From the NCBI GenBank assembly GCA_050302275.1, contig JBNLAT010000016.1, forward strand, positions 1 to 54,956: a stretch of 54,956 nucleotides of DNA. The letters run 5' to 3'. The notes under the pieces were generated by a model, which was given only the letters and a program-made list of their open reading frames with translations, ran no database searches and was not told where the DNA came from. Positions 1 through 7,491 of this stretch are shown piece by piece. A program made the position numbers and the translations under genes. Within the stretch, counting starts at the first letter, position 1, and the number at the start of each line of letters is the position of its first letter. The stretch comes from JAPHTQ01 sp050302275. GTDB taxonomy: Bacteria; Pseudomonadota; Gammaproteobacteria; Thiohalomonadales; Thiohalomonadaceae.

Positions 1-25
1 CAACCGAAACAGAAATAGAGCGGCT

Positions 26-826
26 ATGTCATTTCGACACCTGCTATGTTGCGTACTTCTTCTCCTGCCACAGGTCACATCCGCGGCAAACTGTCCCCGC
101 ACCGTTAGCCAATCACCCTACATAACCAAAACCCTGCAGTGGCTCGGGCTGGAACAGTGTATTGTCGGCGTCAGCCGTTACGACACCCTCGTAAGACCCC
201 AGACAGGCGGCGTGCTCGATCCGGATGCGGAGTTAATCGCTGTACTGGAACCGGAACTGCTGTTTGTCTCCGACTGGACCGACGAGAAGAGTATGGCCAG
301 AATTACCCCGGAAGAAGCACGTGCCTTCCGCCTCGGTGGTTTTGGCAGCATGGCCGAGATCGAGGAAAACATGCGCACCATCGGCCGGGCGAGTGGCATC
401 GAAGATATCGAACAACGGGTGACAGAATTTCATCGGCAATGGCAAACCGTAGCGAATACCATTCACGGTGATGGCAGACGAATTCTGCTACTCTCATCCT
501 GCTCAGGCCAACCCTACTCTTTTGGCAAAAAACGCTGGTTAGGTGATCTTTTTAGCCAGGCAGGATTTACTGTCGCAGAAACCGAGCCGAAAATCCGAAA
601 CATCGGTCCTGGCAACGAATACACAACACTCAATGCGCTGATCGACAGGCTCCAACCCGAACTGCTATTTATCTTCGACCACAAAGATCGCAAACAGTGT
701 GCCTTCATCAAACCCAAAACCCCGATACGCATCGTCAACCTCGACGGCAACAAATACCTTAATCCTTCACCGCAGCTGCTCGATGCGCTTAAAGATCTAA
801 AACATACGCTCGATGGCCGACTTTGA
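26..826 (+). CDS. ABC transporter substrate-binding protein, BtuF/TroA-like (class III)
   Basis: A 266-residue protein with a signal peptide of about 20 residues (hydrophobic stretch ending in TSA-AN). The mature part has the layout of class III periplasmic binding proteins: a first lobe with an LEPELLFV strand near residue 75, a long linking helix, and a second lobe with LQPELLFIF near residue 215. This family delivers cobalamin, haem or siderophore-iron to a BtuC-type permease. It lies on the same strand as the PanE-like gene 52 bases downstream, and a true btuF sits about 3 kb away, so a corrinoid or metal-chelate ligand is likely. No permease or ATPase gene is visible; they may lie upstream of the window. 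The ligand cannot be read from sequence. Confidence 0.75.
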   Translation: MSFRHLLCCVLLLLPQVTSAANCPRTVSQSPYITKTLQWLGLEQCIVGVSRYDTLVRPQTGGVLDPDAELIAVLEPELLFVSDWTDEKSMARITPEEARAFRLGGFGSMAEIEENMRTIGRASGIEDIEQRVTEFHRQWQTVANTIHGDGRRILLLSSCSGQPYSFGKKRWLGDLFSQAGFTVAETEPKIRNIGPGNEYTTLNALIDRLQPELLFIFDHKDRKQCAFIKPKTPIRIVNLDGNKYLNPSPQLLDALKDLKHTLDGRL

Positions 827-878
827 TCGACGACGATAAAAAGCGATAATCGGGGCAATACAACGCAAGGAGCTATCC

Positions 879-1655
879 ATGAATCCACCTGTTGTCGTTA
901 TCGGTACCGGTGAAATGTCCGGTGTCTTTACCCGCGGCCTGCTGCGTCAGGACTACCCGGTTTTTCCAGTCAACCGCAATACCGATATGGAAAAGGTCGC
1001 CAAGGCGCTGACACCACCCGCACTGGTACTGGTGACCGTCGGCGAAAACGATCTGCACACGGTACTGGCAAAAATACCTGCTGCATGGCACGACTGCCTC
1101 GCGCTGTTGCAGAACGAACTGCTCCCACGAGACTGGGAAGTCCACGGGCTACAACACCCGACAGTGATCTCCATCTGGTTCGAAAAGAAAAAAGGCCAGG
1201 ACTTTCGCGTCGTTGCACCATCGCCTGCCTATGGTGTCGGTGCACCGATTCTGGAAGGCGCACTGCAATCTCTCGACATTCCCACCTGGGAAGTCGCTAG
1301 CGAGGCGGAGATGGAGTACGAACTGGTGCGCAAGAATCTCTATATTCTCACCACCAATATCAGCGGTCTGACACTGCCAGCCGGTACCGAGGTCGGCGTG
1401 ATGTGGGAACAACATCGCGAGCTGGCAGAGAAAGTCGCCCATGAAGTACTCGATATTCAGTTCCATCTCATCGGTAAGGAGCTGGATCGGGACAAGGTAA
1501 TCGCGGGAATGGTGGAAGGTATCGAAGGTGACCTGCACCACAAGTGCATGGGCCGTACCGCTCCGACAAGACTGGAACGCAACCTCGGCTTCGCCGACGA
1601 AGCGGGACTAGCGGTACCGAAACTACGCGAAATTTTCGCCGCGACAAAAAAATAA
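879..1655 (+). CDS. PanE/ApbA-like NAD(P)-dependent oxidoreductase, substrate unknown
   Basis: A 258-residue protein opening with a Rossmann strand and the dinucleotide-binding motif GTGEMSG (residues 9-15). The C-terminal half looks helical and resembles the ketopantoate reductase C-domain: a Lys-Asn pair in VRKNLYIL near residue 150, and the late DLHHKCMGRTAPT segment near residue 218, which aligns with the SSMLQD..GR.TEI region of PanE. It is shorter than PanE (about 300 residues), and the usual GxGxxG is GTGEMSG. The start has a clear AAGGAG ribosome-binding site. It ends just before a strong hairpin and is convergent with the acyltransferase gene. A role in pantothenate synthesis is possible but unproven, and a corrinoid link is only positional. 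Confidence 0.6.
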   Translation: MNPPVVVIGTGEMSGVFTRGLLRQDYPVFPVNRNTDMEKVAKALTPPALVLVTVGENDLHTVLAKIPAAWHDCLALLQNELLPRDWEVHGLQHPTVISIWFEKKKGQDFRVVAPSPAYGVGAPILEGALQSLDIPTWEVASEAEMEYELVRKNLYILTTNISGLTLPAGTEVGVMWEQHRELAEKVAHEVLDIQFHLIGKELDRDKVIAGMVEGIEGDLHHKCMGRTAPTRLERNLGFADEAGLAVPKLREIFAATKK

Positions 1656-1659
1656 ACTA

Positions 1660-1688
1660 GTCAGGCTGGGCTTGATGCCCAGCCTGAC
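1660..1688 (-). terminator. Intrinsic terminator of the acyltransferase gene
   Basis: A perfect 12-base inverted repeat (1660-1671 with 1677-1688, loop TTGAT) lies between two convergent genes. On the minus strand it is followed within a few bases by a T-rich run, which corresponds to the A-run at the end of the PanE-like gene (1646-1652). It therefore terminates the minus-strand gene. On the plus strand the hairpin lacks a following T-run but may still block read-through. Confidence 0.85.
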
Positions 1689-1700
1689 AATACTACGCCA

Positions 1701-3512
1701 TCAGGCACTTTGTTTGATTTCATCCTTATGCAGCGCGGTGAACGCCGTTGCACCATCCCTGCCCATATATTTCTGTAACACCCGCTCGTCGGTCTGACGC
1801 AGGTCGACCATAATCAGGCCGTCAATGCAGTCGTTGAAATCTCTGTCCACATTAAAGCCGAGTAGACGGCCACCAAGCTTGAGGTACTGTTTGATCAGGA
1901 TCGGCACACCCTTCTCACCGCTCTCCTGGATCGCCACCAGTTCGGAGACATCATCGATCGATCCGATGCCCGCCAGTTCCGCCTGACGCCATACTGCACG
2001 CAGTTTGCCGCGATACGGCTTGCGTGGACGGATGTGGCGGCTCAATTCCGAGTCGTAGTTATTGGCTCGCAGGAAATCGATCAACAACTGCTGCGATACA
2101 GAACAGTAATCGTTACTGATACTCACCGGCCCAAACAGCACCGCATAGTGGGGATGGTTGGCGACAAACTGACCGATGCCTTTCCACAGCAACATCAACG
2201 GCGCAAAGCTGCGCTGATACTCCGGGCGGACAAACGAACGGCCCAGTTCAATGGCGGGATTGATCGCCTTAAGCAGACGCTTGCTGTAGCGGAACAGCGA
2301 GTGGCTGTAAAAACCTTTCTTACCGTACTTCGTGACGATTTCGTCGGCCAGTCCAAGACGATAGGCACCGACGACCTCACGGCTCTCTTCGTTCCAGATA
2401 AAAAGATGCAGGTAATAGCTGTCGTAGAGATCGATATCGGTCGCCTTGCCGGTGCCCTCGCCCACTTCACGAAAAGTCACTTCACGCAGACGACCCAGTT
2501 CCTGCAGCAGGTACGGAATCTGTGGTGCGCGAGCGAAGTAAACCTTGAGGCTACCGCTTTCAGCCAGCTGTTGTTGCGATGGTAAGGCTACAACCTCATC
2601 TGCCATCAGTTGCGGTTCGATAGCCTCGGCGATCGGCATCATCGCGTCTTTCTCAACGGCTATAGGGGTTTCACGTTTACTCTCATTTATACGATTCAGC
2701 ATATAACTGCGCAGACGCAGATACTTGGCGATCTCGTCATCATTCCCGTTACTGGTAACGCGCTTGTTGCTAATCGATTCGCCGACGCGAAATTCGATCG
2801 CCCGATCGCGCTTATTCGCCAGTTCCCGCGGCAGCATCAGGCTACGCAATAATGGATGTATTAGTCCCAGCGCATGAAACAGAATGCTGTTGCGACCACC
2901 GATATGCATCGGTACCACCTGTGCGCCACTCTTGCGAATCATACGAGAAATACTGGCATCCCATTTTTCATCGCGAATAGTGAAATTAGCAGGTCGAAAA
3001 CGGGAAACATCACCGGCGGGGAAAACCACCAGCAGGCCACCATCGTTCAACCAGCGCATCGCCTCACGCAAGGGTTTCAGATTTTCACGGGTGGCACGGG
3101 CGTGGCCATAGGGATTCACACCGATAAAGGTTTCGCTCATTTCTGGAATACGCTTCAACAAACCATTCGCCATGATGCGTACGTCGGGACGCACCTGGCG
3201 CAACAGCAAGGTCATAATGACCCCTTCGATACCGCCGAAGGGGTGGTTTGCTACCACAACTACCGGGCCACTTTTCGGCACATTGGCCAGATCGCCATCG
3301 ACAACACGTGGCACCACATTCATATATTGCAGGGTCTGTGCGGCAAACTGGTCTGGTGTATCGGTCTCTTCCAGTTTTTCGTAACCACGCGCCAACCAGT
3401 CCAGACCGAGCAGACGTTCAACGATATTGAGTAGCGGAGCTTTGACTACGCGCGGCAGCGAGGTCAGCAACAAGTCATCGATGCGGAAGGGATTAAATTT
3501 TTTTGTCGACAT
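1701..3512 (-). CDS. olsF: Bifunctional acyltransferase, OlsF-like (ornithine-lipid type): PlsC-like plus GNAT domains
   Basis: A 603-residue, two-domain protein. Residues about 60-280 form a PlsC-like glycerolipid acyltransferase domain with a modified active-site motif NHPFGGIEG (His90; HX5E instead of the usual HX4D) and a block VFPAGDVSRF near 158-168. Residues about 310-570 match the OlsB/GNAT N-acyltransferase type (strand FREVGEGTG, then EVVGAYRLG, then LGRSFVRPEYQ). Such fusions are known as OlsF, which makes ornithine lipids: the C-terminal half N-acylates ornithine from acyl-ACP and the N-terminal half O-acylates the lyso product. It is monocistronic with its own terminator, and no olsC/D/E hydroxylase is nearby. 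Substrate use as ornithine is inferred. Other GNAT/PlsC fusions of the hemolysin-like family look similar. Confidence 0.7.
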   Translation of the reverse strand: MSTKKFNPFRIDDLLLTSLPRVVKAPLLNIVERLLGLDWLARGYEKLEETDTPDQFAAQTLQYMNVVPRVVDGDLANVPKSGPVVVVANHPFGGIEGVIMTLLLRQVRPDVRIMANGLLKRIPEMSETFIGVNPYGHARATRENLKPLREAMRWLNDGGLLVVFPAGDVSRFRPANFTIRDEKWDASISRMIRKSGAQVVPMHIGGRNSILFHALGLIHPLLRSLMLPRELANKRDRAIEFRVGESISNKRVTSNGNDDEIAKYLRLRSYMLNRINESKRETPIAVEKDAMMPIAEAIEPQLMADEVVALPSQQQLAESGSLKVYFARAPQIPYLLQELGRLREVTFREVGEGTGKATDIDLYDSYYLHLFIWNEESREVVGAYRLGLADEIVTKYGKKGFYSHSLFRYSKRLLKAINPAIELGRSFVRPEYQRSFAPLMLLWKGIGQFVANHPHYAVLFGPVSISNDYCSVSQQLLIDFLRANNYDSELSRHIRPRKPYRGKLRAVWRQAELAGIGSIDDVSELVAIQESGEKGVPILIKQYLKLGGRLLGFNVDRDFNDCIDGLIMVDLRQTDERVLQKYMGRDGATAFTALHKDEIKQSA

Positions 3513-3615
3513 GCTTCATACCCAGGTTGTTTGCACACTTGGGCATGAATCTATGTGAGTTGTGTGAAACGACGGCGACAGATCGATGACGGATTTATGA
3601 CGACTGCATCAGTGG

Positions 3616-4542
3616 TTAATTCCGCTTGGCATCCTTGATAAAAACACACATCTGTTTGGCACCCTGTAACAGTCGTGGTGTCGCTCGCTGTAACAGGTCT
3701 GGCGGAATGGAGCGCAATTCGCCGTTCCGCACCGCCTTGATGCTGTTCCAGTTGCGCCACTCATCCAGCCACTCGGGCCGCTCCTCGGCCATGCCGCTGG
3801 CGATGATAAGTTGAGGATTGGCGGTGATCACTGCCTCATCGGAGATGGTCGGGGTCAACGCGGTAAGATCGGCAAAGACATTCTCGCCACCGCAAAGGGT
3901 AATCACATCGCTGATCAGGTGCTGGCCGTTGACCGTCATCAGCGGGCGATTCCATATCTGGTAGAAAACCCGTAACGGTGGCTTGCCCAGATTGCTCTTG
4001 CGTAACTGCTCCAGGGTAGCGGTAAAGGCGGCCGCCTGGGCGACACCCTTGTCCGCATGGCCGGTCAATCGGCCCAGGTTACGCAGTCCCACCGCAATAT
4101 CGGGCAGATGGTGCGGCGCGCTGCGATAGAGCTTCAGTCCCAGCTCCTCTATCTTTTCCAGCAGGCGCGAATCGTTACCACCTTCCCAGCCCACCACCAG
4201 ATCGGGCTTCAGTTGTAGCAGCGCCTCCAGATCGATATTGCCGTAACCGCCAACACGGGGCAGCTTTTTCGCCGCCTCGGGATAGTTGCTGTAGGCCACC
4301 GCACCGACCATCTGCGGCCCGGCGCCGACAGCGTACAGTTGCTCGGTAATATGCGGTGCCAGACTGACGATGCGCTGTGCGGGCTGTGTCAGGATCACCG
4401 CCCGGCCCGCCTCGTCGGTCACCTCAATGACCTCGGCCCTTAGCGGCAGACTCAACAGCAGTAAAGCCCCGGCAAAAAACAGTGCATTGCGCGACACAGA
4501 CGCTTCTCCATAATCCCTGTAACGTGTTCGAAAGTTTAACAT
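3616..4542 (-). CDS. btuF: Cobalamin-binding periplasmic protein BtuF
   Basis: A 308-residue protein. I place the start at the ATG at 4542, because a GGAGGG ribosome-binding site ends 9 bases upstream; an earlier TTG at 4548 is in frame but too close to that site. A signal peptide follows (hydrophobic FFAGALLLLSLPL, then RAE). The mature protein starts with the typical VTDEAGR and RIVSLAPHITE blocks and has LKPDLVVGWEGG, matching vitamin B12 binding proteins. It would hand cobalamin or cobinamide to BtuCD, which is not in this window. It is transcribed divergently from cobQ with only 36 bases between start codons, which leaves no room for a cobalamin riboswitch. The length is slightly above the roughly 270 residues usual for BtuF. 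Confidence 0.85.
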   Translation of the reverse strand: MLNFRTRYRDYGEASVSRNALFFAGALLLLSLPLRAEVIEVTDEAGRAVILTQPAQRIVSLAPHITEQLYAVGAGPQMVGAVAYSNYPEAAKKLPRVGGYGNIDLEALLQLKPDLVVGWEGGNDSRLLEKIEELGLKLYRSAPHHLPDIAVGLRNLGRLTGHADKGVAQAAAFTATLEQLRKSNLGKPPLRVFYQIWNRPLMTVNGQHLISDVITLCGGENVFADLTALTPTISDEAVITANPQLIIASGMAEERPEWLDEWRNWNSIKAVRNGELRSIPPDLLQRATPRLLQGAKQMCVFIKDAKRN

Positions 4543-4578
4543 TTCCAATACCCTCCTTTCCCGTTACCATCACCGCCC

Positions 4579-6033
4579 ATGAATAAAACCCTCATGATTC
4601 AGGGCACCGCCTCCGACGCCGGCAAAAGCACCGTGGTGGCCGGGTTATGCCGACTGTTCCAGCGCCGAGGCATCCGCGTGGCGCCATTCAAACCACAAAA
4701 CATGGCCCTCAACAGTGCAGTCACCACCGACGGCGGCGAAATTGGCCGCGCCCAGGCGGTGCAGGCCCAGGCCGCCGGGCTGCAACCACACACCGACATG
4801 AACCCGGTGCTACTCAAACCAGCCAGCGACACCGGCGCTCAGGTCATCATCCACGGCAAGGCCCTGAGCCAGATGGAGGCACAGGACTACCACGCCTATA
4901 AACGCACTGCGATGCAGGCGGTGCTCGACTCCCATAAGCGCCTCAACGCACAGTATGAGCGCGTTATCGTCGAAGGCGCTGGCAGCCCGGCGGAGATCAA
5001 TCTGCGCGAAGGCGACATCGCCAATATGGGCTATGCCGAGGCGGTGGACTGCCCGGTGGTCCTGGTGGCCGACATCGACAAGGGCGGCGTCTTCGCCCAG
5101 ATCGTCGGTACCCTGGAACTGCTCTCCGCCAGTGAACGCGCACGTATCAAAGGCTTCATCATCAACCGCTTCCGCGGTGACATCGCCCTGCTGCAACCGG
5201 GCCTCGACTGGCTGGAACAGGAGACCGGCAAGCCCGTATTCGGCGTACTGCCCTACCTACATGGCCTCCACCTGGAAGCGGAAGATGCCCTGCCTCGTGA
5301 GACCAACAATCAGGATGCATCGTTCCATATCATCGTTCCCGTCCTGCCACGGATCAGCAATCACACCGACCTCGACCCACTGCGCCACCATCCCGGTGTC
5401 ACGCTCACCTTCGTCCCGCCCGATAACACACCGCCACCCGCCGATCTGGTAATCCTGCCCGGCAGCAAGAATGTCCGTGCCGATCTGTCCTGGCTAAAAC
5501 AGCAGGGATGGGGAGACTACCTGCAACGCCATCTGCGTTACGGTGGCAAGGTGATCGGCATCTGCGGTGGTTTCCAGATGCTGGGCGAAGCGATCCATGA
5601 TCCGCAGGGGCTGGAGGACAAACCGGGTAGTATTGAGGGACTCGACCTGCTACCGATGCAGACCACCCTGGAAACCGAGAAACAGCTTCGACGTGTCAGC
5701 GGTCAGCTAACGCTGGGCGATGCTCCAGTGGAAGGTTACGAAATCCACATGGGCGTCAGCGAAGGCGCGGCACTACAACGTCCCGCGGTACAGCTCGGCA
5801 ACGCCACTGACGGCGCTATCAGTGCAGATGACCAGATCTTCGGCACCTACCTGCACGGCCTGTTCGAGCGACAGGAGGCGTGTAACACCCTGCTACAGTG
5901 GGCAGGATTGAAAGAACAGCAAGCCATCGACTACTACGCCCTGCGTGAAAGGGAGATCGACCGGCTGGCCGATAGTATGGAACAGCAGCTGGATATGGAG
6001 CGGATAGAAGAATTGTTCACCGACAAGGCATAA
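4579..6033 (+). CDS. cobQ: Cobyric acid synthase
   Basis: A 484-residue enzyme (family about 485) that amidates the b, d, e and g side chains of adenosylcobyrinic acid diamide using glutamine and ATP. The N-terminal ATP-binding domain begins with QGTASDAGKST (residues 8-18). Further on are KPQNMALNS and the VDCPVVLVADIDKGG strand. The C-terminal glutamine amidotransferase domain has its nucleophile Cys in GICGGFQMLG (about residue 327) and the triad His in GTYLHGLFE (about 426). It is first in a short plus-strand group with two small genes. Since no early corrin-ring genes are present, the organism may use CobQ on imported precursors or carry the rest elsewhere. Confidence 0.97.
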   Translation: MNKTLMIQGTASDAGKSTVVAGLCRLFQRRGIRVAPFKPQNMALNSAVTTDGGEIGRAQAVQAQAAGLQPHTDMNPVLLKPASDTGAQVIIHGKALSQMEAQDYHAYKRTAMQAVLDSHKRLNAQYERVIVEGAGSPAEINLREGDIANMGYAEAVDCPVVLVADIDKGGVFAQIVGTLELLSASERARIKGFIINRFRGDIALLQPGLDWLEQETGKPVFGVLPYLHGLHLEAEDALPRETNNQDASFHIIVPVLPRISNHTDLDPLRHHPGVTLTFVPPDNTPPPADLVILPGSKNVRADLSWLKQQGWGDYLQRHLRYGGKVIGICGGFQMLGEAIHDPQGLEDKPGSIEGLDLLPMQTTLETEKQLRRVSGQLTLGDAPVEGYEIHMGVSEGAALQRPAVQLGNATDGAISADDQIFGTYLHGLFERQEACNTLLQWAGLKEQQAIDYYALREREIDRLADSMEQQLDMERIEELFTDKA

Positions 6034-6053
6034 GCGTCGAACTCACGTATAAT
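6024..6053 (+). promoter_or_regulatory. Possible sigma-70 promoter before the small gene at 6062
   Basis: A perfect TATAAT lies at 6048-6053, nine bases before the ATG of the next gene. The best -35 at suitable spacing (AAGGCA, 6025-6030) is poor and falls in the end of cobQ. If used, the transcript would have almost no leader, so this may be chance. Confidence 0.25.
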
Positions 6054-6061
6054 CACGCCCC

Positions 6062-6328
6062 ATGGACCTGACCCCACTTAATCAAACCCTGGCCCGCATC
6101 GAAGCAGACCCACGCTCCGGCCAGTCTCTGCTGCTCTATGCGCTGATGAAAACCCTCTCAATCCCCCAGGGTGGCCACTCCTACCTGCTGACCAAGCTTA
6201 AGGAGATGGAACCCGACACCCGCCAGCTCGCCTACGGCCTGATGGAATTGATGGCTCAGGGCGCCACCGCACAGAAAGCGTGGCAACTTGCCGAAGCGAA
6301 GATGGATCGCGCCATCGGAGCAGGTTGA
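6062..6328 (+). CDS. Small conserved-looking protein of unknown function
   Basis: An 88-residue soluble, mostly helical protein with no signal peptide, no cysteine and no motif I recognise. It has normal codon use for the region. It is followed without a gap by the ycgN-like gene: its TGA stop (6326-6328) overlaps the next ATG by one base, which argues that it is really translated and coupled to that gene. It lies 28 bases after cobQ. I cannot assign a function. Confidence 0.65.
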   Translation: MDLTPLNQTLARIEADPRSGQSLLLYALMKTLSIPQGGHSYLLTKLKEMEPDTRQLAYGLMELMAQGATAQKAWQLAEAKMDRAIGAG

Positions 6329-6762
6329 TGAGCGAACGTTTCTGGGAAACAAAAAGCCTCACCGAGATGAGCCGTGAGGAGTGGGAGAGTCTGTGCGATG
6401 GATGTGCCCGCTGCTGTCTGATTAAACTTGAAGACGAAGATAGCGGCGAACTCTTCTACACCAGCGTCGCCTGCCGTTACCTCGATCGCCAACAGTGCAG
6501 CTGCAACGTCTATAGCGAACGCACCACTCTGGTCCCCGATTGTGTCGAGCTGGATCAGGAAAATGTCTTCGAGCTTAACTGGATGCCAAACAGCTGCGCT
6601 TATCGCCTGTTGGCCGAGGGTAGGTCACTACCCGAGTGGCACCCGCTGCTCAGTGGCGATCGGAAAAGTGTTCACAAAGCGGGAATATCGGTACGTAATT
6701 TTGCTATCAGCGAGGATGAAATAAATTCAGTGGATGAATTAGAAGAGCATATTATCGACTGA
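6328..6762 (+). CDS. YcgN family cysteine-cluster protein (UPF0260)
   Basis: A 144-residue protein. The ATG at 6328 overlaps the previous stop and gives the family length; a longer in-frame start at 6280 lies inside the previous gene. Residues 23-30 carry the cysteine cluster CDGCARCC, followed by further cysteines in VACRYL, CSCNVY, DCVEL and NSCAYR. This is the pattern of the YcgN/YkgJ type (zinc or iron-sulfur binding suspected), and the segment EWHPLLSGD is typical of the YcgN branch. The biochemical role of the family is unknown. Confidence 0.88.
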   Translation: MSERFWETKSLTEMSREEWESLCDGCARCCLIKLEDEDSGELFYTSVACRYLDRQQCSCNVYSERTTLVPDCVELDQENVFELNWMPNSCAYRLLAEGRSLPEWHPLLSGDRKSVHKAGISVRNFAISEDEINSVDELEEHIID

Positions 6763-6783
6763 TAAGAAAACTCACATCACTTC

Positions 6784-7146
6784 TCAACCTGACTGAAAGA
6801 TGTATTTAATGATTGCGGAAGGTATTAACAGCGCCGGGGTCATAACGACAGGAATATAAATAATCAATCCACCTTCCCTACTATATGCCCCCCATTTCTC
6901 CGAGGCCATATTGCTTAGCAAACAGATCATATACCCTGCCGCAAGAACACCGACAAAATTCGGGTAATACATCCACGGCACATCTCTTGACACACCAAGC
7001 ACAGAACCAATCAATAACCATGTGGAGAAACTATAAAATCCCATCACGGTGATATATCTTGGATCGCGCCATTTCCACAAATAAATAACAACCCAGGCAC
7101 AGATAAACATTAAGAATTGATTGAGTGGTGAGTAAAACATTTCCAT
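6784..7146 (-). CDS. Small four-helix membrane protein of unknown function
   Basis: A 120-residue, hydrophobic, aromatic-rich protein with about four predicted membrane segments (roughly residues 8-23, 33-50, 62-78 and 93-112). It is convergent with ycgN (21 bases apart). The first ATG is at 7146, with a weak purine-rich AGAAGAAA upstream and a second possible ATG at 7140. Codon use is AT-richer than the neighbouring cob genes. I do not recognise the family. The proportion of ordered hydrophobic segments suggests a real gene. Confidence 0.6.
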   Translation of the reverse strand: MEMFYSPLNQFLMFICAWVVIYLWKWRDPRYITVMGFYSFSTWLLIGSVLGVSRDVPWMYYPNFVGVLAAGYMICLLSNMASEKWGAYSREGGLIIYIPVVMTPALLIPSAIIKYIFQSG

Positions 7147-7491
7147 AAACTTTTTCTTCTAAATTATGCTTAATTCATCCAGCGCACTGGATACAAAAAT
7201 CATCTATGCCGCATCATATTTCTTTACAGCCTCATTGATAAGACCGAAAGAGAAAACATAACATTTTTGCAACATTTGATGACGCACGGCAAACAATCCC
7301 ACAAAACATAGATGGCTAATGCGAAATAAATGAATTAGAAGAATTCTTTTGTTAACTATAAATTCCGTGAGAAAAAAACTGCAATTAAAAGTACCTATCA
7401 AATGCAGAAAAGCCATAGCTTTCTATTTGCCGACCACACAAAAAACCCGCCTATATGGCGGGCTTTTGTATAAAGAAGAACGCTTGCTTGT
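7147..7491. other. AT-rich intergenic stretch
   Basis: A 345-base gap between two minus-strand genes. It is clearly AT-rich and holds a terminator near its right end (7439-7470). A 70-codon minus-strand frame (7204-7416) exists but has no convincing ribosome-binding site or recognisable product. The promoter of the four-helix membrane protein is expected here; no clear -35/-10 pair stands out. Confidence 0.6.
7439..7463 (-). terminator. Intrinsic terminator after the exported decarboxylase-like gene
   Basis: A GC-rich six-base stem (7446-7451 with 7457-7462, loop TATAT), extendable by flanking A-T pairs. On the minus strand it is followed by a run of T residues (7441-7445 complement). It lies about 30 bases after the stop of the gene ending at 7492. 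The A/T symmetry means it could work on both strands. Confidence 0.85.

Noticed and set aside
1..18. Possible end of an upstream gene (in-frame CAA..TAG, five codons)
   Set aside because: Only five codons are visible, so neither the frame nor the product can be supported.
4543..4578. Cobalamin riboswitch between btuF and cobQ
   Set aside because: Only 36 bases separate the start codons, far too short for the roughly 200-base element.
7204..7416. 70-codon minus-strand frame in the AT-rich gap
   Set aside because: No recognisable product, no good ribosome-binding site and low-GC chance frames are expected here.
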